Assembly (NCBI GenBank): GCA_029007415.1
Contig: JAQXHT010000087.1
Location: forward strand, 1-9,986
Reading direction: 5' to 3'
DNA length: 9,986 nt
From: a bacterium
GTDB lineage: Bacteria; Bacillota_I; Bacilli_A; RF39; UBA660
The notes beneath the pieces are model-generated. The model did not search any database. It saw nothing but the letters and a program-made list of their open reading frames with translations, and had not been told where the DNA came from. The translations under genes were made by a program, and so were the position numbers. Each line of letters opens with the position of its first letter. Position 1 is the stretch's first letter. Below are positions 1 through 5,867 of this stretch, one piece after another.

Positions 1-8
1 ACCTAGCT

Positions 9-25
9 AAGCTCTTGCAGAGCTT
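9..25 (-). other. Perfect 7-bp hairpin just after the candidate variable region
   Basis: AAGCTCT (9-15), loop TGC, AGAGCTT (19-25) forms a perfect stem that touches the stop codon of the surface-protein gene. No U-run follows on the minus strand in the visible bases, so it is not a normal intrinsic terminator. Hairpins or cruciforms shortly downstream of the variable region are known in characterised DGRs. The site is about 32 bases past the last GC-rich codon. Confidence 0.5.
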
Positions 26-738
26 TAAGATATACTAGATTTTAAGACTGTTATAACTGGGCGAACCCCATCGCCGCCCGAAATGCTATAGGTGCCGTAG
101 TCCAAGGTGCCGTAGCGGCCGTACACACCCCACACGCCGCTAGTGCTGTAAGCAGAGCCAAGCCAATAATATAAGTAGCCATTTGTATTTTCTTTTCCCC
201 ATAACATTGTTGCTATTTTTGTATTTGACCTTTCTTTTGTTTGCAACGCTTTTGCTTCTTCAAAAGATAATAATCTACTTGCAACTGCTCCTTTACTTCT
301 TCCATAACTTTTTGACTTTCCTAATGCATCTGTTGATGTAAATCCAATAACATCATTTAAATTAAATGGTGAACTTGTAAAACTACTTGACCAATAATTT
401 GTACTTGAAAATACAACAGTTACACTTGATGATGATTGGGCAGTTCCACTTGAATTCAAGTTATATTTTGCAATTAAATCTACTGTATCTCTATTATTGT
501 CCCATCCTAATACATAAAATTTTTCCCCTCCTACTGTTACTTCATCTCCTATTGATTTTGTTGGTAATCCTGCACGTAACTCATCTAATGCTGCTTTTAC
601 GCTTAGTGTTGTTCCATCTGATTTTGTATAACTTACATCTGTTGCTGATAATGCATATCCTGCATATACTCCTACACTTAAACATAATACTATTATAATT
701 AATAATATTAATATTGTTTTTAATTTGCTTTTTTTCAT
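25..738 (-). CDS. Membrane-anchored extracellular protein with C-terminal lectin-like/DUF6273-type domain; candidate DGR target
   Basis: The 237-residue protein starts with a lysine-rich head and a long hydrophobic stretch (about residues 7-30), so it is probably anchored in the membrane or exported. Residues ~32-60 (SYTKSDGTTLSVKAALDEL) resemble a segment frequent in small surface proteins of gut Bacillota. Residues ~60-237 look like a C-type-lectin/FGE-like fold of DUF6273 type: an early strand with GGEKFYVLGWD, a middle YWSSSF, and a final YWLGSAY...GDGVRPVI block. The last ~36 codons before VRPVI are strikingly GC-rich and C-ending, unlike the AT-rich remainder, as in DGR variable regions. 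The ATG is set by a GGGAGG ribosome site nine bases upstream. An IS66 element lies just upstream and may have separated the gene from its original promoter. The CDS and surface location are well supported; the domain name is from memory and DGR targeting is inferred. Confidence 0.85.
   Translation of the reverse strand: MKKSKLKTILILLIIIVLCLSVGVYAGYALSATDVSYTKSDGTTLSVKAALDELRAGLPTKSIGDEVTVGGEKFYVLGWDNNRDTVDLIAKYNLNSSGTAQSSSSVTVVFSSTNYWSSSFTSSPFNLNDVIGFTSTDALGKSKSYGRSKGAVASRLLSFEEAKALQTKERSNTKIATMLWGKENTNGYLYYWLGSAYSTSGVWGVYGRYGTLDYGTYSISGGDGVRPVITVLKSSIS
58..165 (-). other. Candidate DGR variable region at the 3' end of the surface-protein gene
   Basis: Read on the minus strand from TGG (165) to CCA (58), 19 of 36 codons end in C and there is no AA dinucleotide, in a gene otherwise rich in A. 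Many codons are of NNC form (TAC, GGC, CGC, ACC, GAC, AGC), which is what random replacement of adenines in AAC codons of a template repeat gives. The encoded stretch is rich in Y, G, S, T and R and sits in the ligand-facing part of a lectin-like fold. No template repeat or reverse transcriptase is in the window. Alternatives are an ordinary GC-rich transferred segment or a non-diversified DUF6273 paralog. Confidence 0.5.
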
Positions 739-747
739 TTGTCTTTT

Positions 748-786
748 CCTCCCTTTTTTTGCTTTTACTCTTATACCTCAATTATA
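748..786 (-). promoter_or_regulatory. Ribosome binding site and possible -10 of the surface-protein gene
   Basis: On the minus strand a GGGAGG ribosome site (748-753) stands nine bases before the ATG. A TATAAT hexamer lies at 781-786. The place for a -35 box (about 803-809) falls inside the left end of the IS66 element and does not match consensus there, so the insertion may have removed the original -35. The ribosome site is secure; the promoter is tentative. Confidence 0.5.
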
Positions 787-799
787 ACTTTAAGTTTAA

Positions 800-822
800 G
801 TTACTGGATAATGGTTTTTAAT
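800..822 (+). repeat. Left terminal inverted repeat of the IS66-family element
   Basis: The 23-bp sequence begins GTTACTGGATAATGG and is the reverse complement of 2692-2714 with one mismatch at the seventh base. The pairing stops exactly at 800, which sets the element end. Confidence 0.85.
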
Positions 823-915
823 AAAAAAATCTATTAAAGCCAGTTGTGTGTAATATTTCTGTAATCAAAATTTAATATAAATTTTTAAAATAAATTTTTA
901 AAAAAATTGTTTGTT

Positions 916-968
916 AAATAAAACATATTCATATAAGGATTATACGCCTTATAGAGTATGTTTTATTT
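916..968. terminator. Long hairpin in the IS upstream of the transposase
   Basis: The arms 916-938 and 947-968 pair over about 22 bp with one bulge and one G-U pair around an 8-base loop. A T-rich tract follows on the plus strand (to ~980). It lies between the left IS end and the transposase promoter, so it may stop or structure outside transcripts and limit read-through expression of the transposase. The structure is seen; the role is inferred. Confidence 0.6.
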
Positions 969-1038
969 TATTTTTCTTTTTTAAAATAAAAAATTTTTGA
1001 AATAATGCTTACGTTTAATATGACAATGTAATATTTTT

Positions 1039-1106
1039 GTTACATACTTGTAACGTGCATTATTTAGGTATTTGTAGTATAATAAGTGCATAAAGAAAAG
1101 AGGTGA
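1039..1106 (+). promoter_or_regulatory. Transposase promoter region, palindrome and ribosome binding site
   Basis: A TATAAT hexamer sits at 1078-1083 without a clear -35 at normal spacing. Upstream is the palindrome GTTAC-6-GTAAC (1039-1054), a possible operator; GTTAC is also the first five bases of both IS ends, so transposase binding is conceivable. The ribosome site AGGTGA (1101-1106) is six bases before the ATG. Confidence 0.5.
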
Positions 1107-1112
1107 TTTTAC

Positions 1113-2654
1113 ATGTTTTATTCTGAAAAACAATATAAGGAGTTAGAAGAAAAATATAAAAAATTAAAAAAAGAAAATGAATTAAAAGAAAAAGAAAATA
1201 AATTATTAAAACAACAAAATAAACAAAAAGATGAAGTTATTCATGATTTAGATAAAAATGATTATCGTGGACAATGTGAAACTTTGAAAATAGAAAATGC
1301 AGAAATAAAAAAAAAATTACAAATGTACGAAGAAAAATTCAGTCTTGCGAGAATCAGCTTAAAAAAAGACAGTAGTAATAGTTGTAAGCCATCATCAACA
1401 AATGGCTTTAAAAAAGTTGTACAAAATAATCGTGTAAAATCAGAAAGAAAACCAGGAAGAGAAAAAGGTCATAAAAGATCAGCACCAGTAGTATGTAAAA
1501 ATCCAGATAAAGTAGTAAATGTATCAAAAGTTGCAACATGTGCATGTGGATGCAAAACAGTAGAAACAGAAGAAGTTGCAAGAGATTTAATATCAATTGA
1601 AATAATAGTTCATACAACACAATATGTAGGAAAAAAGACAAAATGTCCATGTTGTAATAAAGAGTACGAACCAAAATTTCCAAGTAATGTAAAAAGTATC
1701 ATTAATTATGATGAAGGAATTAAATCATTAGCAGTATATCTAAATTCATATTGTAATATGCCAAACCAAAAGACAGTAGAACTTTTAGGTTTATTAAGTG
1801 ACAATAAAATAAAAATAAGTCAAGGAACAGTTGGAAATATTATGAAACAATTTGGCAAAAAAAGTAAAGCAACATTAGAAAAAATAAAAAAGGAAATATT
1901 AAAGCAACCCGTAATTAATGAGGATGAAACACCAATAACAGTAAATGGAAAAATAATGAGTGCAATAGGAGTGTTTACAAAATACTTAAGTATAATTGAG
2001 GCATTTAAAAATAGAAAATTAGAAAGTTTTAAAGAAATGGGAATATTAGATAGGTATATAGGAACAGTGTGCCATGACCATAACAAAATACATGCATCAT
2101 TTATACAATCTAAACAAGCAGAATGTAATTTCCATATTTTGAGATATTGTAAAGCAGAATATGAAATACATAAAAGAGAATGCATAAAAGATTTTATGAA
2201 TTATCTATTAGAATTAAGAGATAAAGTAGATGAGCATAAAATAAAAGGAAAAAAAGCATTTGAAGAAAAAGAATATCTTGAAGCAAAAGAAAAATATTTA
2301 GAATTATTAAAGATATGGCAAAATGAATTTAAAGAAGATTATAGAAAAGAAAAATCTAAATATTATGATAGTGAGAGGTGTTTAATAACAAGATTAAAAG
2401 AATATGTAGATGATCATTTAAGATTCTTAACCGATTTTAGAATTGATTTTACGAATAATTTAGCAGAAAGGGGATTAAGAAAAATAAAAACAAAATTAAA
2501 AATTGCAGGAGGATTTAGAAATTTAGATTATTGCAAATATTATTGTAATGCAATAAGTATTATAGATACATGTAAAAAACAAAATATGAATATTTTTGAA
2601 ACTATAAAAAATATATTTATTGGGAAGAAAAAAATATTCGATTTTGTTTATTAA
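1113..2654 (+). CDS. IS66-family transposase (TnpC type)
   Basis: The 513-residue protein is the DDE transposase of the surrounding element and should cut and join its 23-bp ends. Residues ~5-85 are a lysine/glutamate-rich coiled coil, as in the IS66 leucine-zipper N-terminus. A basic SERKPGREKGHKR segment follows at ~110-122, then a zinc-binding region with CACGC (~143) and CPCC (~178). The catalytic core shows NEDETPI (~270, first Asp), CHDHNKIH (~325, second Asp) and NNLAERGLRKIK (~450, Glu), matching the IS66 NNxAERxLR signature. Length agrees with the family (about 500-530 residues) and the frame is intact, so it may be active. Its composition is as AT-rich as its neighbours, which suggests a host of similar base content. 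Confidence 0.93.
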   Translation: MFYSEKQYKELEEKYKKLKKENELKEKENKLLKQQNKQKDEVIHDLDKNDYRGQCETLKIENAEIKKKLQMYEEKFSLARISLKKDSSNSCKPSSTNGFKKVVQNNRVKSERKPGREKGHKRSAPVVCKNPDKVVNVSKVATCACGCKTVETEEVARDLISIEIIVHTTQYVGKKTKCPCCNKEYEPKFPSNVKSIINYDEGIKSLAVYLNSYCNMPNQKTVELLGLLSDNKIKISQGTVGNIMKQFGKKSKATLEKIKKEILKQPVINEDETPITVNGKIMSAIGVFTKYLSIIEAFKNRKLESFKEMGILDRYIGTVCHDHNKIHASFIQSKQAECNFHILRYCKAEYEIHKRECIKDFMNYLLELRDKVDEHKIKGKKAFEEKEYLEAKEKYLELLKIWQNEFKEDYRKEKSKYYDSERCLITRLKEYVDDHLRFLTDFRIDFTNNLAERGLRKIKTKLKIAGGFRNLDYCKYYCNAISIIDTCKKQNMNIFETIKNIFIGKKKIFDFVY

Positions 2655-2691
2655 AAGAGCCTTCATTCTCTAGTGAAAGCTCTTCTTTTTT
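2655..2691 (+). terminator. Intrinsic terminator of the transposase gene
   Basis: AAGAGC (2655-2660) pairs with GCTCTT (2679-2684) and TTCA with TGAA inside it, followed by a run of Ts that leads into the right IS end. It starts right at the transposase stop codon. Confidence 0.85.
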
Positions 2692-2714
2692 ATTAAAAAC
2701 CATTATCTAGTAAC
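2692..2714 (-). repeat. Right terminal inverted repeat of the IS66-family element
   Basis: The 23 bp are the reverse complement of 800-822 with one mismatch and end with CTAGTAAC on the plus strand. Confidence 0.85.
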
Positions 2715-2751
2715 AATTTTTTGGATAAGGTATTTTGCGTTTTAAAAAAGA

Positions 2752-2814
2752 AGTAAATTCATAAATACAAAAATTGAAGATAAATTTTTATATTTATGAA
2801 AAATTGTATTTACT
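2752..2814. other. Long AT-rich imperfect hairpin in the spacer after the IS
   Basis: AGTAAAT (2752-2758), CATAAATA (2760-2767) and AAAAATT (2769-2775) pair in order with AATTTTT (2783-2789), TATTTATG (2791-2798) and ATTTACT (2808-2814), with a 7-base loop and a one-sided 9-base bulge. No gene is seen in 2715-2890. It may be an old terminator or the relic of a small palindromic element. Confidence 0.5.
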
Positions 2815-2855
2815 AAAAAAGTTTAATCTTTATTTCTGTGGAAAACGGTAAAAAT

Positions 2856-2884
2856 TTGACAAAATTTACATAAAACGCTATAAT
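2856..2884 (+). promoter_or_regulatory. Perfect-consensus sigma-A promoter
   Basis: TTGACA (2856-2861), 17 bases, TATAAT (2879-2884). Both boxes and the spacer match the consensus exactly, so strong transcription is expected, starting near 2890-2892, about 105 bases before the next start codon. Confidence 0.9.
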
Positions 2885-2893
2885 AATAGTATG

Positions 2894-2967
2894 GAAGGTT
2901 TTTATACAATTGCATTGTTTCCTTTTTGTAAGCACATTGTGCTAATAAATATGGAAACAGAGCCTTC
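2894..2967 (+). promoter_or_regulatory. Nested-hairpin 5' leader of the 2997 gene
   Basis: Three stems are nested: GAAGGTT/AGCCTTC (2894-2900 with 2961-2967), TGTTTCC/GGAAACA (2916-2922 with 2953-2959), and AGCAC/GTGCT (2931-2935 with 2939-2943). The outermost stem begins within a few bases of the predicted transcription start. The ribosome site GAAAGG (2981-2986) lies outside it. It may stabilise the RNA or act in control; I do not recognise a known riboswitch. Confidence 0.55.
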
Positions 2968-2996
2968 TAAATAATATTAAGAAAGGTCGTAAGACT

Positions 2997-3344
2997 ATGA
3001 AAAACATCATTATCGAGGAGCTCGCATACGGTACAGAAAAGGTAATCACGCTCAAAGGCAAATACGTTAAAACGTTGGCTCGGGCAGTAAACGGTGGACA
3101 GCCTATTGTTAATGCAGAGCTTATGCTGATGACGGAGAACACCAAGGAACTTACGCAAGTTAAACTGACCTATGCGGAATACGGCACAATGAACGAGTAC
3201 GTCTTTTTCAATCTGGAGGAATATCTCCGCAACAATGCTGATCTCATCGACGTTGTTTCTTTCAACTATGTCGTAGATGAAGCTATTAAAACGGGAGTTA
3301 TCATCGTGGAAAGAAAAAGAAGCCTGATTTCTCCTGACATTTAA
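2997..3344 (+). CDS. Hypothetical protein, 115 residues, GC-richer codon use
   Basis: I do not recognise this protein. It is soluble, without signal peptide or membrane segment; the N-terminal part (IIIEELAYGTEKVITLKGKY) suggests beta strands and the middle carries an acidic YVFFNLEEYLRNNADLID stretch. The ATG follows GAAAGG at ten bases. Codons such as CTC, GCC-like third-base G/C choices, ACG and CGG are commoner than in neighbouring genes, so it may come from another source or be highly expressed. It has a perfect-consensus promoter, a structured leader and its own terminator, so it is a single-gene transcript. The terminator ends about 10 bases before the first CCGCTTCT octamer, so this gene lies immediately outside the repeat-bounded array. 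Confidence 0.8.
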   Translation: MKNIIIEELAYGTEKVITLKGKYVKTLARAVNGGQPIVNAELMLMTENTKELTQVKLTYAEYGTMNEYVFFNLEEYLRNNADLIDVVSFNYVVDEAIKTGVIIVERKRSLISPDI

Positions 3345-3369
3345 TGGTGATTAAGAAATGAAGGCACGG

Positions 3370-3407
3370 CAGAACTGGGATTATATCTCAGTTCTGCTGT
3401 TTTTTAT
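3370..3407 (+). terminator. Intrinsic terminator of the 2997 gene
   Basis: CAGAACTGGGA (3370-3380) pairs with TCTCAGTTCTG (3386-3396) over 11 bp with one G-U pair, followed by TTTTTTATTT. The structure is strong and lies 26-60 bases after the stop codon. Confidence 0.9.
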
Positions 3408-3417
3408 TTCAAAAGTT

Positions 3418-3425
3418 CCGCTTCT
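3418..3425 (+). repeat. Boundary octamer CCGCTTCT, copy 1
   Basis: First of five direct copies. It lies just after the terminator of the 2997 gene, in the context AAAAGTT-CCGCTTCT-ATGATG. Confidence 0.7.
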
Positions 3426-3495
3426 ATGATGTAATATTATACTTAATAAATAAGTTTGAAAATATGGCAAAAATAATAAAAAATATAACTAGGCT

Positions 3496-3524
3496 AGAGC
3501 TTGACTTGTTTTATGCTCTTTTTT
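3496..3524 (+). terminator. Weak terminator-like hairpin, possible relic
   Basis: AGAGC (3496-3500) and GCTCT (3515-3519) flank a 14-base loop and are followed by TTTTTT. No gene precedes it inside this block (3426-3495 shows no ORF), so it could be the tail of a gene lost when the block was formed. Confidence 0.4.
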
Positions 3525-3536
3525 CAGCTGTAAGGC

Positions 3537-3588
3537 TTATATTTGCGTTGATTGGATGGATTGCAAATATAAAATGTTATGATATAAT
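3537..3588 (+). promoter_or_regulatory. Extended -10 promoter overlapping a 10-bp inverted repeat
   Basis: TTGCAA (3561-3566), 16 bases, then TATAAT (3583-3588) preceded by TGA, giving the extended TGnTATAAT form. The inverted repeat TTATATTTGC (3537-3546) / GCAAATATAA (3563-3572) is perfect, and its right arm covers the -35 box, so a repressor bound there would block polymerase. It drives the metallophosphoesterase remnant, so this block brings its own promoter. Confidence 0.65.
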
Positions 3589-3631
3589 GAGCACAACATT
3601 ATTGTAATTAATTATAAGTGAGGGATAAAAT

Positions 3632-4124
3632 ATGAGTAAGAGTAGAATAGTTATATTTTCAGACTTACATTATGCACATAATTATTTTAGAAACATTTGT
3701 AAATAATGAAATGGAAACTGCAGAAGGTGGAATATTTAAGACACAATTTATATCAGACGAAGATTTAAAATGGCTAAAAAACGATTTAGAAAAGAATAAT
3801 TTACCAAGTATAGTATGTGTTCATTTCGGAGTAGCAGAAGACGAGATGAAAGGTAATTGGTGGTTTGAAAGTTGCCCTGAAACTGCATTACTAGGAAACA
3901 AAAAAGAGTTAAAAGAAATATTAAAAGATGATAAGAACTTATTAGCGGTATTTTCAGGACATCAACATTGGACAAAGAAAATTATAGAAGATAGAATACC
4001 TTATTATGTAGTAGGATCTATGACTGAAAATATAAATAATGATGGAATCCCAGACGGAGTATATTTCATTGTTGAATTTGACGGAGAAAAATTAAATGTT
4101 ATTGAGAAACATATAAGATTATAA
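3632..4124 (+). pseudogene. Metallophosphoesterase gene with internal deletion and frameshift
   Basis: The gene begins at ATG 3632 after AAGTGAGGG. The first frame reads MSKSRIVIFSDLHYAH and carries the DxH metal motif, then runs out of frame to a stop at 3706. From ~3675 a second frame continues IILETFVNNEMETAEGG to 4124, with the later motifs VHF (~3822) and SGHQHW (~3955-3970) of calcineurin-like phosphoesterases. The GDxxD and GNHE/D motifs that should lie between are absent, so a large central part is missing and the two halves are joined out of frame near 3677. The second half is open for 150 codons but cannot bind both metals. It has a good promoter upstream and is followed after 24 bases by the 4149 gene, so it may now serve as a transcribed leader. 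Confidence 0.8.
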
Positions 4125-4148
4125 AAAAGTTTGAAGGAGAAATGTAGA

Positions 4149-4598
4149 ATGAAAATACAAATTAATTTAGGTTGGATTTTTTATATTGGAGATACTTCAA
4201 ATATAATACAAGACAAAGTAGGAAAATGGATGTATTTCTTTAAAGAAAGTGATGACATTAATTATATAAAGAAACTATGTGCTGATGCAGTAGAACAAGG
4301 AATTGTTGCAGAAGCTAAACATACCAATCCAGATTCATTTGGATTAAACCCACACGGAACAGATGATAGTGGAGTCTGTTGTTTCTATTTAAATTGCGAT
4401 GATATAGAAGGGCATAAGAAAATATTATCATATTTTATGAAAAACAATATGATTCAAAAAACTAAAACTGGAAAACTTTATAATATATCGTTTAAGTTAG
4501 ATAATCAAACAAAAGCAATGGAATATGGCGACAAGTTTAAAGGAAAAATTACATTATCTGACTTTATAAATTTAGAAACAGGAGAATGGATTATATAA
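4149..4598 (+). CDS. Conserved-type cytosolic protein, possible phosphothreonine-lyase-domain family
   Basis: The 149-residue protein appears intact. It starts at ATG 4149, eight bases after AAGGAGA; an earlier TTG at 4131 lies within that ribosome site and is unlikely. The sequence has GKWMYFF (~27-33), AEAKHTNP (~56-63), DSGVCCFYLNCDD (~74-86) and KTGKLYNISFKLDNQT (~108-123). From memory this looks like clostridial proteins annotated as putative phosphothreonine lyase domain (DUF1917-like), but I cannot confirm this and the reaction is unknown. The gene lies 24 bases after the metallophosphoesterase remnant and may share its promoter. Its stop ends only 3 bp before the second CCGCTTCT octamer, so the coding region fills the block to its edge. 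It is one of the few undamaged genes in the array. Confidence 0.8.
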   Translation: MKIQINLGWIFYIGDTSNIIQDKVGKWMYFFKESDDINYIKKLCADAVEQGIVAEAKHTNPDSFGLNPHGTDDSGVCCFYLNCDDIEGHKKILSYFMKNNMIQKTKTGKLYNISFKLDNQTKAMEYGDKFKGKITLSDFINLETGEWII

Positions 4599-4601
4599 CT
4601 T

Positions 4602-4609
4602 CCGCTTCT
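4602..4609 (+). repeat. Boundary octamer CCGCTTCT, copy 2
   Basis: It begins 3 bp after the stop codon of the 4149 gene. The next reading frame, a GNAT without its start, opens immediately after it. Confidence 0.75.
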
Positions 4610-4611
4610 GA

Positions 4612-4881
4612 AAATACAAAAATGAATGGAATGCATGTACTATAACAAAAAGTAATGAAGAAATGATAGCTTGGTATAATAACTGGATTAATCAAGAACC
4701 AGATAAATACTTTGCGTATATTTATGATAATTCAATATCAGAACCTATTGGAGAGGTCTATTACTATCTTGATAATAGAATAAATAGTATTGGAATTGTA
4801 ATTCAAGATAAATATAGAGGAAAAGGTTATAGTTATATGGCTCTACTAGAACTTCAAAAAGTTGCCTTTAGTATGTTTTGA
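4612..4881 (+). pseudogene. GNAT acetyltransferase remnant, lacking both ends
   Basis: The frame opens at 4612, right after the octamer, and reads NEWNACTITKSNEEMIAWYN, with no start codon or ribosome site of its own. Residues from ~4663 on show the GNAT core, including GEVYYYLDNRINSIGIVIQ and the acetyl-CoA signature RGKGY (~4819-4833). The sequence then breaks off after LLELQKVAF, and a stop occurs at 4879-4881. About 90 codons remain of a usual 150-180. GNAT enzymes move an acetyl group from acetyl-CoA to small molecules or proteins; this one should be dead. It runs directly into the phosphotransferase gene, so a deletion removed its C-terminus and the space between the two genes. Confidence 0.8.
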
Positions 4882-4882
4882 G

Positions 4883-5815
4883 ATGTTTGAAGTTATAGAA
4901 GATTTAAGAAAAACAAGATTAAAAATAGCAGAAAGAATAGTGAATAATAATGAACAAATATTTGAGAATAATTTACACACTATAACGGAAGTAAATGCAG
5001 GATTTAATAACGACTTATTTGATATAGATGATAGATACATTATAAAAGTCTGTGGTAATGGTAAAGAAGAAAAATTTGAAAAGGAAAATCTATTCTATAT
5101 AGAGAATTCTAATTCAACACATATACCTAAACTATATAAATATGATAACACCAAAACAATTGTAGATTCTGTATATGAAATAATTAGCAAAATAGAAGGT
5201 AAATCCTTATAGTATTATTGGTATAAGATGAATGAAACTGAACAAGAAGCGGCAATAAAAGAATTGATAGATATACTTAAAGACATACATAAATCAAAAT
5301 GTGAGCCATATAACTGGACAAATTATATTAAATCGCAAATACAGGATTACTATAAAGAAACAAAAAAATACTTCTCTACTGAGGAACAAAAACTAATAGA
5401 ACAATTGTTCACTTACTATGACAAATATCTAAAAAATAATAAATTTGCCTTCATACACAATGATTTACATTTTGATAACATTATAAAAAATGACAAAAAT
5501 TTATATCTAATAGACTTCAACAATGCTATGACAGCACCTATTGATTATGAGTTTAGATTATTGTATAGATGTAAAAATGAGCCTTGGAAATGGGCTAATT
5601 CAGAAATGAACCCATTTCAAAAACCTGAAGATTATAAAAATATAGATACATATATTAAAAAGTATTATAAAGAATTTGCTGATATTAAATACATAGATGA
5701 AAGAATGATAATATATAGTATATTAGATAATATGCGATTACTAACGAGGTTTGATAATAACGAACTAAAGGAAAGTGTAGTAAACTATACTCAAAAACTT
5801 CTCAAGCTAAATTAG
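4883..5815 (+). pseudogene. Aminoglycoside/choline-kinase-like phosphotransferase with one in-frame amber stop
   Basis: The frame 4883-5815 encodes about 310 codons of an APH-family small-molecule kinase, interrupted only by TAG at 5210-5212 in an otherwise continuous frame. The N-lobe shows NNLHTITEVNAGFNND and YIIKVC (ATP lysine, ~5040). The C-lobe has the catalytic HNDLHFDN (HxDxxxxN, ~5455-5480) and LIDFNNAMTAPIDYEF (metal-binding Asp, ~5505-5550). The amber falls after GKSL, where flanking YYWYKM suggests an ancestral tyrosine. The same gene ends with a TAG placed 2 bp before an octamer, so general TAG reassignment is unlikely. The likely ATG (4883) has no ribosome site because the GNAT deletion ends here. 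The second part (5228-5815) alone lacks the ATP-binding lobe. The substrate cannot be told from the sequence. Confidence 0.8.
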
Positions 5816-5817
5816 TA

Positions 5818-5825
5818 CCGCTTCT
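5818..5825 (+). repeat. Boundary octamer CCGCTTCT, copy 3
   Basis: It begins 2 bp after the TAG stop of the phosphotransferase gene, in the context TTAGTA-CCGCTTCT-AAAAGC. Confidence 0.75.
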
Positions 5826-5867
5826 AAAAGCAGTAACGTTGTAATAGATTTTCAATTTGATTAAACA

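Larger units (their letters stand above)
800..2714 (+). mobile_element. IS66-family insertion sequence, ISBst12-like single-ORF type
   Basis: A 1,915-bp element is bounded by 23-bp inverted repeats (800-822 and 2692-2714, one mismatch) and carries one transposase gene. IS66 elements usually have accessory tnpA and tnpB; the ISBst12 subgroup has only the large transposase, which fits here. The element includes its own upstream hairpin (916-968) and a terminator after the transposase. The eight bases flanking each end (AAGTTTAA and AATTTTTT) are not a convincing target duplication, so the element may have lost one by recombination, or the ends differ slightly from my call. Confidence 0.85.

Noticed and set aside
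387..698. 103-codon plus-strand frame opposite the surface-protein gene
   Set aside because: It is a leucine-rich antisense shadow with no ribosome site; the minus-strand gene has a strong one.
1820..2185. Minus-strand open frames inside the transposase gene
   Set aside because: They are shadows of the IS66 transposase, which carries clear family motifs.
5245..5252. A further AGAAGCGG, the octamer in inverted orientation
   Set aside because: It lies within the kinase coding frame (codons for QEAA) and the protein continues normally on both sides, so it is probably chance and not a block boundary.
5210..5815. Reassignment of TAG to an amino acid
   Set aside because: The same gene ends at TAG just before the octamer and most other genes use TAA or TGA normally, so a point mutation is simpler.
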